Origin: Pascua guehoae
Taxonomy: Eukaryota; Basidiomycota; Tremellomycetes; Trichosporonales; Trichosporonaceae
DNA: 64,000 nt
Assembly (NCBI GenBank): GCA_001600415.1
Contig: BCJX01000016.1
Location: 163,878-227,877, forward strand
Reading direction: 5' to 3'
Each line of letters starts with the position of its first letter. Position 1 is the first letter of the stretch. The position numbers were made by a program, and so were the translations under genes. Positions 1 through 11,072 of the stretch are shown here, piece after piece. Below the pieces are notes generated by a model, which did no database searches, was not told the origin of the DNA, and saw only the letters and a program-made list of their open reading frames with translations.

Positions 1-2576
1 CCGCGGCCCCACACACACACACACACACATCCCACTAACACCAGCACCCCCGCCCAGCCCCTCCACGTCCAACTCTCCCTCACCGACGGCGGCGACCTGG
101 ACCTCTTCGCCGCCTGCCCCAACTGGTCGCAGGCGTGTTTCCGCCCCAACGACAGCAGCAGCTTCCAGCAGGTCACCGAGCCCGATGGCGACGGGACGGA
201 TCCGTTTGATGCCGTGGAGATTGCGGGGGTCACGGCGGATGTGCGGTTTGGTGGGTGACTCTTCGTAGGTGGTGGGGTTGGGTGGGGGTTTGGGTTGGAG
301 GTTGGATTGGGGGTTGGGTTGGGGGTTGCGGTTTGGCTTGGGTTGCGCCGCTTGCGTTGCGCGGCGTAGCTTGGTTTGGTTTGGTTTGCGGGACTTGGCT
401 TGGTTTGGCTTGCGAGACTTGGTTTGCCAGACTTGGGTTGCTTGACTTGCTTGCTTGATGACTTGACTTGTTTGGCTTGCTTGACTTGAATTGAATTGCT
501 TGCGAGACTTGGCTGGCGAGACTTGTCGCGAGACTTGTCGCGAGACTTGCGAGACTTGGGTGACTTGGGTGACTTGGTTGCTTGGTTTGGCTTGCGAGAC
601 TTGTGTTGCTTGACTTGACTTGACTTGCATGACTTGCTTGCCTTGCTTGTCTTGCCTGTCTTGCCTGTCTTGCCTGTCTTGCTTGTCTTGCTTGTCTTGC
701 CTCTCTTGCCTCTCTTGCTTGTCTTGCCGACCTTGTTGGCCTTGCTGGCCTTGCTTGACTCGACTTGCCTGCCTTGCTTGACTCGACTTGCCTCGACTTA
801 CCTTCGATTCCGGTGTGGGATGTGCGCGACTTGGCTTGCGAGACGTGGTTTGCGAGACTTGCGAGACTTGACCTTGCAGGCCTTGCTTGCCTTGCTTGCT
901 CGGCATGCTTGCCTTGCCTGCCTCGTCTGCCTTACCTGCCTCGCCTGCCTTACCTGCCTTGCCTCGCTTGCCATGCCTCACCTCGACTGCCCTCGCCTCC
1001 CCTCACCTCCACTCGACTCCCGACCCAACTCCCACCGCTGACACCAGAACGCGACGACACCGAAACGGCCCCGAGCCTAGCAGACATCGCGGGCAAGCTC
1101 GAGCTCGACACGCGCACCACCAACACGAACGGCACTAGCAATGACACGGACTCGATCTGGCCCGCGTTCCGGTCCCAGTGGCCCGAGGACCGCGTGGGCA
1201 TCTTCCTCGCCGACCTGCCCGTGACGTATAATACCTCGGGCGAGTTTCGGCCCGTTGGCGCTGATGCGGGGACGATTACGCTTGGGTGGGTACGAATGTT
1301 TGGGGGGTGGGCAGGGTGCTGGGAGGCGTGGTGGTGTGGTCGTGTGCTGGTGGCAGTGTGGTTGTGGGTTGTGTTGTTGTGTTGTGATGGTGTTGTTGTT
1401 TGCGGTGGTGGTATGTGTAGCACGGTGGGGTGGTGGTGCACCGGCATCACACGATGGAACCACCCGCTACGGAGGGGCTGTGAGTGAGGGGGCATTAGGC
1501 ATTACCAGCCCCGTGAACACCCCGTGAACAACACCGGGTGCTGAGTGGTGGCACGCACGAGACGGCGCTAGACAAGCAGAACTTGACAGTGACCGCCTCA
1601 CCCGCGCGACCTTCCATCGGATCGCCCTTGGCTCTCGGCTGGGCTGCAGAATGACTTGGGGTGGTGTGATGCTCAGCTGGCTCGGCCTCCTCACCGCACT
1701 CACTTCCGGCCGGCGGCACTGGGCGGGCCAGTAGCACGGATATAGTTGTGCGCGGCAACGCCTACTGGCACCGCCTACTGGCAACACCTCGCCCCCTCCC
1801 TACCTTCCCCTCGGAGCGCTTACACCGCCGCCACCAAACTAACACCCAGCGGCGTCAACGACACGCTCTACACGGGCAACATAACCTACACGGACCCGGT
1901 CGCGTCCCGCCGCCCGTCCCTCCTGAACGTCCCGCTGACGTCGCTGAGCGTCGACGGGCAAGACATCAGCGCGAACGACACAGGTGGCGGCGGCGGCGCC
2001 AGCAGCAACGCCATCCAGCTCATCGCCGCGCCGCAGATTTACATCCCGCGCCAGTACGCGGACCAGGTCGCATCCGCGCTCAACGCGTCCAACACGATCA
2101 TCTACGAGAACGACGACGATGACGACGATGACGATGACGACGACGACGAGACCCGACCGGGCTGGGCGATCCCGTGCGACACAAACGCGACCATCTCCAT
2201 CGGCGTCAACGGCACGACATTCACAGTCCACCTCGCCGACTATCTCCGGCGCAACGAAACCAGCGGCAACTGCACGGCCCCGATCGGTCCCGCGCTCGGT
2301 GGCGGCGCCAACACGCCGCTCCTCGTCGGCATCCCCCTGATTCACAAGTATGTCGTCCTCGACTTCGCGCAGGGCAAAGTCGGCTTTGCCGACCTGTCCG
2401 ACGCGGCCAACAGCACCAGTAACTCGAGCACTGGCACGGGCACGGAAAACTCTACAGACTCGAGCGGGACAGACTCGACACCCAACGGCGGCGAGAACGC
2501 GGCGTCCTCCTTCGGTCCGTCGCGCGTCGTCGGCGGTGCGGCGATGGTGTTCGCGGCCATGCTCGTCGCGTTCTAG
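1..2576 (+). CDS. Pepsin-family (A1) aspartic protease-like protein with degraded active site, 5'-truncated
   Basis: Exons are about 45 or 58-250 (acceptor AG at 43-44 or 56-57), 1048-1285 and 1850-2576; the start lies left of the window. Splicing at 251-1047 and 1286-1849 restores one frame. A1-type features are visible: an N-lobe stretch (positions 70-160) with two Cys and the F-x-P-x-x-S-S-S-F pattern, G-I-F-L-A-D-L, then G-G-V-N-D-T-L-Y-T-G, and a C-lobe with W-A-I-P-C and L-L-V-G-I-P-L-I-H-K-Y-V-V-L-D-F. The first catalytic DTG appears to be DGG, and the second is replaced by L-I-A where I align it (near 2014-2040). An Asp run (2111-2150) is inserted in the C-lobe. A Ser/Thr/Asn tail and a final hydrophobic stretch suggest a GPI-anchored surface protein. 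Family assignment is good; loss of catalysis is inferred from hand alignment. Confidence 0.75.
11..28. repeat. (AC)n microsatellite
   Basis: About nine AC dinucleotides, probably inside the intron preceding the first visible exon of the protease-like gene. Confidence 0.9.
251..1047 (+). repeat. Degenerate CTTGC/TTGAC minisatellite filling an intron
   Basis: This 797-nt intron of the protease-like gene is made almost wholly of variants of short units such as TTGCTTGACTTG, GCGAGACTTG and CTTGCCTGTCTTG. The donor GTGGGT at 251 and the acceptor ACACCAG ending at 1047 join in frame. Other introns in the window are mostly 36-210 nt, so this one is enlarged by repeat growth. Confidence 0.8.
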
Positions 2577-4407
2577 GGTGTATAGCGAGACAGGCGTAAT
2601 TATTATATTGTGGTAGTGTAAATGAACGCTCGAGTCGCAACAGGCGTGCTGTACTGTACACTAGCACAGGAGCATACCGTCTCGTGCACTGTACAGTGTA
2701 GTTGACCCACTTAGGACTTCATATTACGCCCGAGGACCATCTTGAGGTCTCAAGCGGCGGTCAACCAGCCGCCCAGAGAACCCCTTTGCAGCACCACCAT
2801 CTCTACAGTACGCCACCATCTCTTCCACCACCATCTCTACACCACCTTCACACCGCCTCATCTCTCACCTCTCCCCAACGCCACCACCCACCTCACCCAC
2901 CACACCCTCCCAGCACACCTTCCCAACACACCCACCACGCAAAAAGCAAAAGTAGGCCCCGATTGCACCGGTCTATCACCCTCCGTACCATGCCCGAAGC
3001 AGTGTCCAACCGCCCTCAAAGACGGAAGGGGCATGGCTAGGGAACCGAACACGCGTCGCCTAGTATAGGTATAGAGGCGGAAACCCTAGGTCCGAGGTGA
3101 ATACCGTATCTCTATCCTGTTTCTTGGTATTCAACGCCACTACGAAACTATAATGAGTCAGGGGGTGTGCATTGGAGGACCAGGTCGGGCCCGCGGCCGC
3201 GGTTTCCACGTGGGATATCCGGAAATAAGACGTGTTTCACCAATTGGCGCTAAACGACGCTAGGCCCGGTCGCGGCCCCTCCCCGTGGGGTCACTACTCC
3301 TGCATGTTGCCATGCGTGTGTCCGACCATCACACGACGTGGCCATGTTACACACCCACAAAGTCCTGACCCACAAAGTCCTGATAAGCTGCTGCTCCCCC
3401 TCCGCTCCGCTCTGTCCGACTCGGACTTGCAATACAACAACCAGGGGAGTAGCTGGCGGCGACGGGGATCGGGTCGGTTGCCATCCCGCCCTCGACTCGC
3501 ACCGCAACGGCAGGCTGAATACTTTGGCTCCTTGACTCTAACCCCACTGGCCGAGTCGGGATGACGGCCTTACTTTAACCTTGACCCCAGTGCAGACCAT
3601 CTGATGGCTAGCAGCCAAGACTAACATGAGGGTTGAGACACGATCCAGCGGTCAGGACCTTTGCAACGTGGCAGACTGAGTAACAGCGGGCAAGAGGCCG
3701 ATGGGCCACGGGTGCGAGAGCACGGCCATAACGGCGGGGGGCAGGCAAGCACTGCTGGCCAATGTGCAATCTTGTCATTCCACGGTCTAGTGGCATGTCT
3801 GCACAGGTGCCACGGCGGGAAGAGGAGTGAGGACAATCATGGTAGGTCCTTCGTTGCAGTCTGCAGTTAAGCGGGGCCATGCTCTGCATCTGCAAGCATG
3901 CGATCAGATCGTGCAAGTTGCACGGGCGCATAGGTTCTGGAACCACTGTTCCCCAGTCGTCATCGCTCGGAGCGGTAATACGCTCGTGCTGGGATTCCAT
4001 GTTCGGCGGTACTGGGCACGCTGCAGCTTGCACTCACTCGCTGACCGAGCACCAAACACCGCGTTCACCGCATTCACCACATTCACCGCCAGCCATGATG
4101 GCATGTGGGTATGGAAACTTGTCCGTGGGACCACGTCCCAGTGTCAAACCAATATGTGCATGAAGTACAGTACGACTCAATATTCTCAATATTTATTCGC
4201 CCACAAGTGCAGTGCAGTATGGTATAGCAGATCAAGCCGAGCGACAAGGGCGACACCAGAGTGACACCAGAGTGACACCAGAGTGACACCAGAGCCACAC
4301 CAGAGCCACACCAGAACAACACCTAGAGCAACACCAGAACGACACAGCCCTCCTCTGCACGCACCTCACCTCCATCGCGAGCCTCTCCACCTTGGAGCCT
4401 GGAGGTT
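2577..4407. other. Intergenic region, no gene recognised
   Basis: Convergent spacer between the protease-like gene and the F-box gene. Short reading frames on both strands lack plausible starts, splice sites or protein-like composition. It contains a 13-nt direct repeat near 3355-3382 and the tandem array listed separately at 4251-4346. Confidence 0.6.
4251..4346. repeat. Tandem 11-12-nt repeat (GTGACACCAGA variants)
   Basis: Eight or so units of GTGACACCAGA and its variants (GCCACACCAGA, ACAACACC) run just downstream of the F-box gene stop codon at 4408, probably in or next to its 3' UTR. Confidence 0.8.
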
Positions 4408-7141
4408 CTAAGGCCCGGCGAGGCCGCCAAAGCGCCACGAGTCGACGCCAATACGCCAGTGGGGCATAAACACCTCGTGGGCGTTCATGTGCACCTGGCC
4501 GCCGGAGCCGAGGTAGCGCTCGCCGAGGATGACGCGGGCGCGGAAGTGGGGCGGCGTCGGGGGTTGGGTCTCGGTCTCGGCCTCGGACTCGGACTCGGTC
4601 TCCGTCTCGGTGGGGGGGGGGGTAGGTGTGGGCGGGTGCTGGGTAGCCGAGTCAAGCGGACCAGCGTCGGGGGACGCGGTCGGTTCCGTCGAGTCTTGAG
4701 GCGGGGCGGGGAGGTCGAGGGAAGGGAGGTCGGCCGAGTCGAACATGAGCGCATACGACCGGCAGCGCTGCGAGTCAGTACTGTCACACCTAACCCCTTT
4801 CCAGCCGCCAGAGCTCCGTCCTGGCTTCTAGGCTGACTAGACTCACAGTAATAACGACAATGCGGTCGTGGTACGTCGCGACGGTGCCCACGGCGGGGTG
4901 GAGGTGGACGAGGAGCGTGTTGCGCCCGGCCTCGTCGGAGCGCGCGTCGGGGTCGAGCGTGGCGAGGCGCGCGAGCACGTCCTTGTACCCGCGCAGAATG
5001 AAGAGGGTGCCCGTTGCGCACGTGTAAATCAGGTCGGTGCTGGTCGTGCGTGCGCTGGGTGTTAGATTGTGCTTCAAGTATCCCTCAGTGTTGCTAGTTT
5101 GGCCGTGCCATGTTCAATGCCCAGAGGGGCCAACATCCTCAACACCCAGCGGATAACACCCTGGAACAACACTGGGGACAGGATATAGAGCCAAGGCCCC
5201 AACTGCCATGTCCAACCCTCGAAACCCGGCAACCAGGAGCCAACTCACACTTCGGGCCGCGGCTCGCGCTGAAACGCAGGCGGCGCCATGGCCATCCCAA
5301 ACGCATAGTCGAACCCCACATCACCCATGCGCTTGACGGGCATGTCGACGTCGGCGAACCCGCGGAACCGGAGCGTGTTGCGCAGTCCGCGGCGCGAGCG
5401 GCGGTCGCGCCCCGAAGGGTTGGGGTTGGGCGTGTAGCCCGTCGCGGGGTGGCCGGGCTCGGACGTGGGCGGCGACGGCAGCGTGGGCCACACCGTGTTG
5501 AGGTATGTGTACGAGGGACCCGAGTATGGGGTGCCGTGGGCGCCGTGGACACCGTACCCGTTGGCGCGGTTGACGTCGTGGAAGGTGCGGCAGGCCATGT
5601 GCGCGTCCTGGTGCAGGTTTACGGCGAAGGCGGCGGCCGGGATGGGCGGCGAGTCGAGCGTGGCCACGAGCTGGTGCGTGCGGCGGCTATAAATGTGGAG
5701 TTGGAGGGCGGTCGGGATGAAGATATATTCGTCATCGAGGGAGATGGAGTAACTCTGCGGGTTAGTGTGGTTCGGCTCTATGTGTGGTGGGGAAAGGTCG
5801 AAGGGCATGACATGTCCGAGCCTCAGATGTCCGAGGAGGATGACAGAGAAAGGTCGCGACTGGAGTCCTTTCCGCATGCGGACAAACAGGTCGTCACTTT
5901 GGCTTGGCACGCCTCCGGTGTCCTCGGTATTTCTAAACTCGCTACCCACTCAAGGCACTCACGTTAACACCGCGGAGGTCCTCGATGGGAATCGACTGGA
6001 CGCGCATGCCCTCGTCGAGGAAGAAGAGATGGACGACCCATGCCTTGCGGCTCGCGACCCAGTGAGGGAGCTTTGGGTCGCTGTTGACAAGACGCGTCTC
6101 GCCAGCGAGGATGCAGAGGACCGTGTTGGGGTGGGCCGAGTCGGCGCGGTCCACGTGGATGGCCATTGTGTAGCCCCAGAAGGGGGCGAGGGGGAGAGCA
6201 CCTGCAAACTGGAGGATTTGGAGGGTGTTACCCTGGGACGGGCACTCGACGAGCGGTGCCGAGTGGTGTCCGTCCTGGGTGTTTGACGCGGTCATGCGCC
6301 ACACGTCGACGCGCCAGGGCGCCGGGATGGGGAGGGGCGACTCAAAGTGGTTACCGCCAGTCATGCCGACGACCCAGCCCCCGCCGGCGGCGAGGTGCAC
6401 GTAGCCCGTGTCCTGGATGCGCTGGAGCTGCGTGAGGCTCGTGTGCGGCGGAATGTGGTCGCGGCACAGGGGGCGGTTCGAGATGGTCGCAGACACGTCG
6501 TGCACGCGCAGCGACTTGTCGTTTACCGACGACGAGAAGAGGAACCCCCGGTCGACGGCCATGACGTCCATGTCAAACTCGTCGCCCTCCCGCCATGCCG
6601 CCTGCGGACGCATGCGTTCCGGCGACGGCGTGCCGGCCTCCCATGCGCGTTGCGCCGGGAGCAGGCTCAGGCCTGGGTTCGTCAGCATGTACATTTTTTA
6701 CAATCACACCGAATGCGGCGACAAAGCAAAAATTATTCGAAATTACTCACACAGCTCGCGCCAGTCAAACACGGGACAACGATACTCTGCCGTCTTGCGG
6801 CGCTCATGCGCGATCGCATCCGCGCGCCGCACCTCGAACTGGTCCAGCCCCTCGCGCAGCGCGACACGCCGCCACAGCGCCGTGTTGGTGACGCTAAAGT
6901 CCCGCCACGTGCTGCACACTTTCTCAGCGACAGTGAGCGTCGGGACGGGGAGAAGGGCTAGAATGTCCAGAAAGACGTCGGCACCCAGCGCGTCGAGCGG
7001 GTCCCGCGCAATGGGCGCGCCAGAGTTGGGCGTTGGGTTGCGCGGACGGGGGCGCTTGCGGCTGAAGGGCAGGCGGCGAGCCGGGGTGAGGCTCGCGCAG
7101 CGTTCGCGGAAGGACGGGCGGTCCGTGTTGGAGGAGAACAT
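4408..7141 (-). CDS. F-box protein, 724 aa, five exons
   Basis: Exons (-): 7141-6751, 6672-5963, 5754-5249, 5054-4847, 4767-4408; all junctions agree in phase and use GTGAGT donors. An F-box lies at about residues 47-93 (D-P-L-D-A-L-G-A-D-V-F-L-D-I-L-A-L-L-P then S-T-W-R-D-F). F-box proteins recruit substrates to SCF ubiquitin ligases through Skp1. The remaining 600 residues have alternating hydrophobic strands and repeated W/H/D motifs resembling an irregular beta-propeller, but I see no canonical WD or kelch signature. Near the C-terminus is a T/E/S/P-rich linker (about residues 620-660) that a PEST-like role could explain. The acceptor of exon 4 could also be 15 nt further in. The substrate is unknown. 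Confidence 0.8.
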
Positions 7142-8165
7142 GTTGGTAATTTGGAGTTGTCGGGGTGAGGGGGTGAGGGTGGATGGAAATGAAAAAAGCA
7201 CGGAAGAGAGAGATGAGGCGGGAGAGTGGAAGTAGTGGGGGGATGAGAAGAAAGAAGAGTACGAAAGAGAAAGGTGAGCCCGGGGGGAGGGGATATTTAT
7301 GCGTGTGACGGGGTGCGACGGGGAGCGAGCGCTGGCGACGTCGTGGGCTGTGTTAGGACGGTGATAGGACGCATCCGTGCTGGTTGCACGTTGTTCTGGT
7401 GAGGTTTGCTGCAACCGGCGGAAAAGTGCCACTTTTGTGCCGCATCGGGACTCTGCAGTGGGTGAAATGCCGTCATGTCTCACATTGTCGACTCTGCATT
7501 GTTCTCCGCAGTGTGCATGTATGGAGGACTGGGGTCGCCGTTCGAGGCGTTCAGCATGGCAAGTGTGCATTGTACTGCTTGTATTGTGCTTCGTTGAGGA
7601 TGTGGGTGGCGGAATTGTGTCCTCGTCGTTTGGCGGTGGCTCGTGGCTATGCCTCGGCTTGTGGCCGCGGTCAGTCAGTCGGACCCTCGCTCGACCCTGA
7701 TCTCGCTTAGACTTTGTCCTCTATCTCTCTCTCACACACACATGCAATCTTGCTGGCCGCGTTTCTCCAACAGATGTCGTGTGGACGTGGTAGCACCACG
7801 GGTGGCAAATGTCGCAGTGGCAAATGGCGCTACTGTGGCGAAACGCAAGTCCATCGCCACTCGCCCCTGTGGTGTCATTTATTGCGCAGACGTACTCCGC
7901 CACACACGTGACCAAGACTGCAGCCACTACGATACCATGCATTACAGGAGAACGCTACAATAGGCGACAGGCCCAAAACCAAGTGGAAACGAGACGAGAA
8001 CGATGAGTGGTGAGAGGACGGAGGGAGGACCGGCACGCATGCGGAAGCAATGTCGATTTTTGAGATGGCAGTCGGTCCGGGACCGACCGGCCCCACAGGA
8101 CTGCAACAGGACTGCTGGGGGCCTGCTACCGTTTACAGGCCTCAGCCGTGACGCTAACAACCACC
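7142..8165. other. Intergenic region upstream of the F-box gene
   Basis: Holds the F-box gene promoter and the 3' flank of the first small cysteine-rich gene. Short frames rich in Cys occur near 7560-7620 (+) and 7790-7830 (-), but neither shows the full family pattern or a matching first exon, so I call no gene. Confidence 0.5.
7293..7300 (-). promoter_or_regulatory. Candidate TATA box of the F-box gene
   Basis: ATAAATAT on the minus strand, about 150 nt upstream of the F-box gene ATG at 7141. It is followed by a purine-rich leader on the plus strand (CT-rich in the sense direction), as is common before fungal start codons. Confidence 0.4.
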
Positions 8166-8449
8166 TCACATGGCGGGAGCGACAAGCGGGGCCGGGTGCA
8201 ACGCGTCGCGCGGCATGGGCGACACGGTGTGGATCTTGCGCGGCACACAGCTTGCCTGGTGCGCCTGCTGGGCTTTGGTGTTGAGCGAAATGGACGCGTC
8301 GCAGAAGTGGCAGTTGAGCGTCTGGCCGTCGCGGATGAGAATGCAGTGTTCTGCCTGTCAGTGGTGTAGGGGTGGGAGTGGGGGTGAGGGTGCGTACCGC
8401 CGCAGTTCTTGCCGTGACGGTTACCGTTGCAGAGGATGATGGGGGCCAT
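8166..8449 (-). CDS. Small cysteine-rich putative zinc-binding protein, family copy A (78 aa)
   Basis: Exons (-): 8449-8398 and 8350-8166, joined in phase 1 (donor GTACGC, acceptor GGCAG, 47-nt intron). The product is small and has no signal peptide or membrane segment. Key residues: C7, G9, R11, G13, C20, R24, C31, C34, giving C-x12-C-x3-R-x6-C-x2-C, the core shared with the copies at 9.5, 11.1 and 12.8 kb. This copy alone adds C16 and a second possible metal pair (H48, C52) after the core, then a basic/proline tail. The four-Cys layout suggests a zinc ribbon; function is unknown to me. A TATA-like ATATAA lies about 75 nt upstream (8523-8528). The family link rests on motif, intron place and clustering, not on a database search. 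Confidence 0.65.
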
Positions 8450-8522
8450 GGTGGTGAGTGTGTGGTGTGGGGTACGGGGAGTGTTGTGTGTGGGGTCGGG
8501 TAGGTGCTGTGGTGGCAGAGTG

Positions 8523-8528
8523 TTATAT
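8523..8528 (-). promoter_or_regulatory. Candidate TATA box of cysteine-rich copy A
   Basis: ATATAA on the minus strand about 75 nt before the ATG at 8449. Confidence 0.35.
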
Positions 8529-8760
8529 GAGGTCGGGGCCGTTTATGGAACGGCAAAGAACGATAGGATGAGGTCTTGGGGAGACACCGGGGACGTCAAC
8601 GTCGTGGGTAGATAAAGAGACCGGCTTATCCGTGTCGGACTGCACCGGGCCGCCGATGGCGGAGGCAACGAGTCAAAGAACAAGGAGGCTGGTTGCGATC
8701 AAAGGACAAAAGACAAAAGAAAAACAGATGATTGTTTTCCACCGCGGAAACCAAAGGGGC

Positions 8761-8764
<4 letters not shown>

Positions 8765-8822
<58 letters not shown>
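8765..8822. repeat. 58-nt G homopolymer
   Basis: An uninterrupted run of 58 G on the plus strand (C on minus). Its length is likely approximate because such tracts are hard to read. It could form quadruplex structures. Confidence 0.95.
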
Positions 8823-8823
<1 letters not shown>

Positions 8824-9534
8824 GGTAATGATGTAAGTGAGTGATCTCATATCAGGAACATGGCGCTGGTACACATGGTAAATCTGGGCCCGCCCCGACC
8901 GCATCGGATGATCAGAGGACCACGGTGACGAGGATATGGTCTAGGTCGACGAGTGAGCCGAGTATGGAAGGAGAAGCGGGGGTCTGGGGGTCTCGGTGGC
9001 GGTGGCTGGGAATGTGGCTGGGGGTGTGGCAACCCCAAACGACCCCAAACGCCTTCTGGCCTCCCCAAACGTTGTGCGAGATCGAGTTCCACTGCAACCC
9101 CCAAAATGAGATACAGCGGCCGAAGGTTCTGGTCTTGGTGGAGGTGGCGAGGAACAAGTAGCCACCGCCAATGAGGGCAGGATGCAAAAGAACAAGCGTG
9201 ACCATGTTGACATAATGTAAAATCGGTACATGATCAAAGGTATGAAGAAGGCCAGCCCCTCTGGACCCTCTGAGGCTGGACACTGGTACACTGGACGAGC
9301 GCCGGGCTGCACGGACCCGACAATCGGCCTTATCTCGGTAACTGGGCGCCACGGCAAGGACCGCTGGACTGCTTGCCTCGTTCGGTTCGCGCCGTGGCGA
9401 GTGTGTGTTGGGTTTCTTGGATCTGGGTCTGGGTTCGGGACCGTCGCGTCGGGGGGGAGGGGGGGTCACGGCTGAGATCCAAACTGCGCGAGAGAGGAGG
9501 AAGCGAGCGGGGGCAGAATAACAATGGTACTACA

Positions 9535-9848
9535 CTAGTACGACATGTACCGGCGGCAGTAGTAGCAGAGGATGAGGCCGCGGCGCACGACGGGGCAGCA
9601 GATTCCTTGGCGTCAGCGGTCCGCTTAATAACAATACAATACCGCAGCAGACTCTATCGGTGTTCGGGATGACAGGGTGGACGTTTCCGCCGGCCACGGG
9701 CTAGTCGCCTCGGAACAAGAATTGTGGGCCGGCACACTACTACAGCCACGACCATACAGCCTGACTCACCGCCAACATTCCCCCGTTGGCTGCCAGCACA
9801 TTCGCCGCGGAGCGCGTCGCGCGGCGTGTCCCCATCGGTGGCTTTCAT
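9535..9848 (-). CDS. Small cysteine-rich putative zinc-binding protein, family copy B (49 aa)
   Basis: Exons (-): 9848-9770 and 9605-9535; donor GTGAGT, acceptor CCAAG preceded by a CTGAC branch site, phase 1, intron 164 nt. Core residues are C17, G19, Q21, G23, C30 (C29 adjacent), R34, C40 and C43, that is C-x12-C-x3-R-x5-C-x2-C, followed by a short basic/aromatic end (R-R-Y-M-S-Y). Q21 replaces the Arg of the other copies, so this is the most diverged member. The ATG at 9848 is the only in-frame methionine before the motif; the frame stays open upstream without another ATG. The long intron and divergence leave some chance that it is a decaying copy. Confidence 0.5.
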
Positions 9849-11072
9849 TTGTGGATATGGGGACGCGGTTGAACAGGTCTGTTTGGGGTGCAACTGATCG
9901 ATTATGCTGGCAGGAATGCTGTGTGGAATGGGCACAGAGAACTCTAACCCCGTCCTTATGAGCTGCAGACCACCACATACGGCATCAGATCACGTCGCCC
10001 CATAGAAGCGGACCACGCGACGTGTGGGGACATACAGTACAAAGGACCAAAGGACCAAAGGGCCAAAGGACCTCAAGAGAAGTTGCAAAGGACTTCGACC
10101 GGTCATGGGTTCTCGATTGCACACGGAAACAATCCAGCCAGCACGCGTGCACACCGTCATAACTGTACCTCGATACCTCCGCGAAACGGGGCGAGTGGTG
10201 GCGTTCGTGGCGGCGCCACTGTGCTTGGGCCGCGTCGTGGTTCTTGTTCGAGGCCGCCGGGAATCTGGGGCTCGGCGGGGCAGCACGCCAAAGGGGGGCA
10301 ATTTGGGTATTTGTAAAGACGTAACGAGGAGAGAAGCGACAAGGTCCGCAGAGTTGGGAGCCGCGGTCACAAGGCAAGGAAAGATGGGAGGAAAGGTTCG
10401 CCAGCTCGGCGCGTATGGGGTTGCACCCGCGCCCCGAGGCAGTCGGGGCTGGGAGTTGATTGATTCTACCAGCTGCCGAGTGGCTGAGCGCTGCCTTTAC
10501 TCGAATTTGGGCTTTTCGTTGCCAGTCGCTGCACGGGGTCGGGCATGCGTTCTCGTCGGACGTGCCCAGTGCCCACTGGGATCAGCCACCTGCAGCTGCA
10601 GGTTCATCCCGCCCTCAAAGACGAGCAAGAACGAGGAAGAGCTCAGACTAATCCTCCGAAGGTGACGGATACCCAGCATGCCGGGGGTTCTGGCATATTG
10701 TGCAGAAACAGGGGGGTTGGTAGAGCCACCATCATTACGGCGTTTTACCATGCCAATTCTGCGCGGCTGGGCATCTCGAGCCACAGATGTCACTCACTCA
10801 CTCGACAGGGAGAATCTAGGCTCCGAATAAGAACGCCCCGAATAGCATTCTTGGCGGGCCCTCCACTGGACGCGGACGCCTGTGCGGCGTGAGCATGTTC
10901 ATTGAACTGAAAAATGCCACTGAATGCAAAATGCCGCAAAAGAAGGCACAAAGCACGGCCTCGGACCTCACGCATCGTCGTATAAATACACAAAGTCACA
11001 TCGAGCATCTGGGGTATCTCGTAGCTACATGAACGGCAGCTCCACGCTACGCTGTTGCGGGCATCTACTTGT
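9849..11072. other. Spacer between cysteine-rich copies B and C
   Basis: No convincing gene. It contains short direct repeats (GGACCAAA, 10030-10070) and a CT-rich stretch (-) near 10330-10400 that encodes a Cys-x2-Cys by chance but has no acceptor or first exon. Confidence 0.5.

Larger units (their letters stand above)
8450..9534. other. Spacer between cysteine-rich copies A and B
   Basis: No convincing gene. It contains the promoter of copy A and a 58-nt G homopolymer at 8765-8822. Frames around 8910-9470 (-) lack the family motif. Confidence 0.5.

Noticed and set aside
7540..7640. Plus-strand C-A-L-Y-C-L-Y-C stretch resembling the cysteine-rich family
   Set aside because: The required first exon with C-x-G-x-R-x-G and a phase-1 intron is not present on that strand.
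7730..7942. Minus-strand I-C-H-C-D-I-C-H-P-W-C stretch as another family copy
   Set aside because: Cys spacing differs from the four copies and the upstream sequence does not match their first exon.
10300..10400. Minus-strand C-D-R-G-S-Q-L-C-G-P-C-R, similar to exon 2 of the cysteine-rich family
   Set aside because: No splice acceptor in the right phase, no first exon and no early stop; it lies in a CT-rich promoter-like stretch.
10660..10720. Minus-strand C-F-C-T-I-C stretch
   Set aside because: A stop codon lies just upstream in frame and no usable acceptor follows it.
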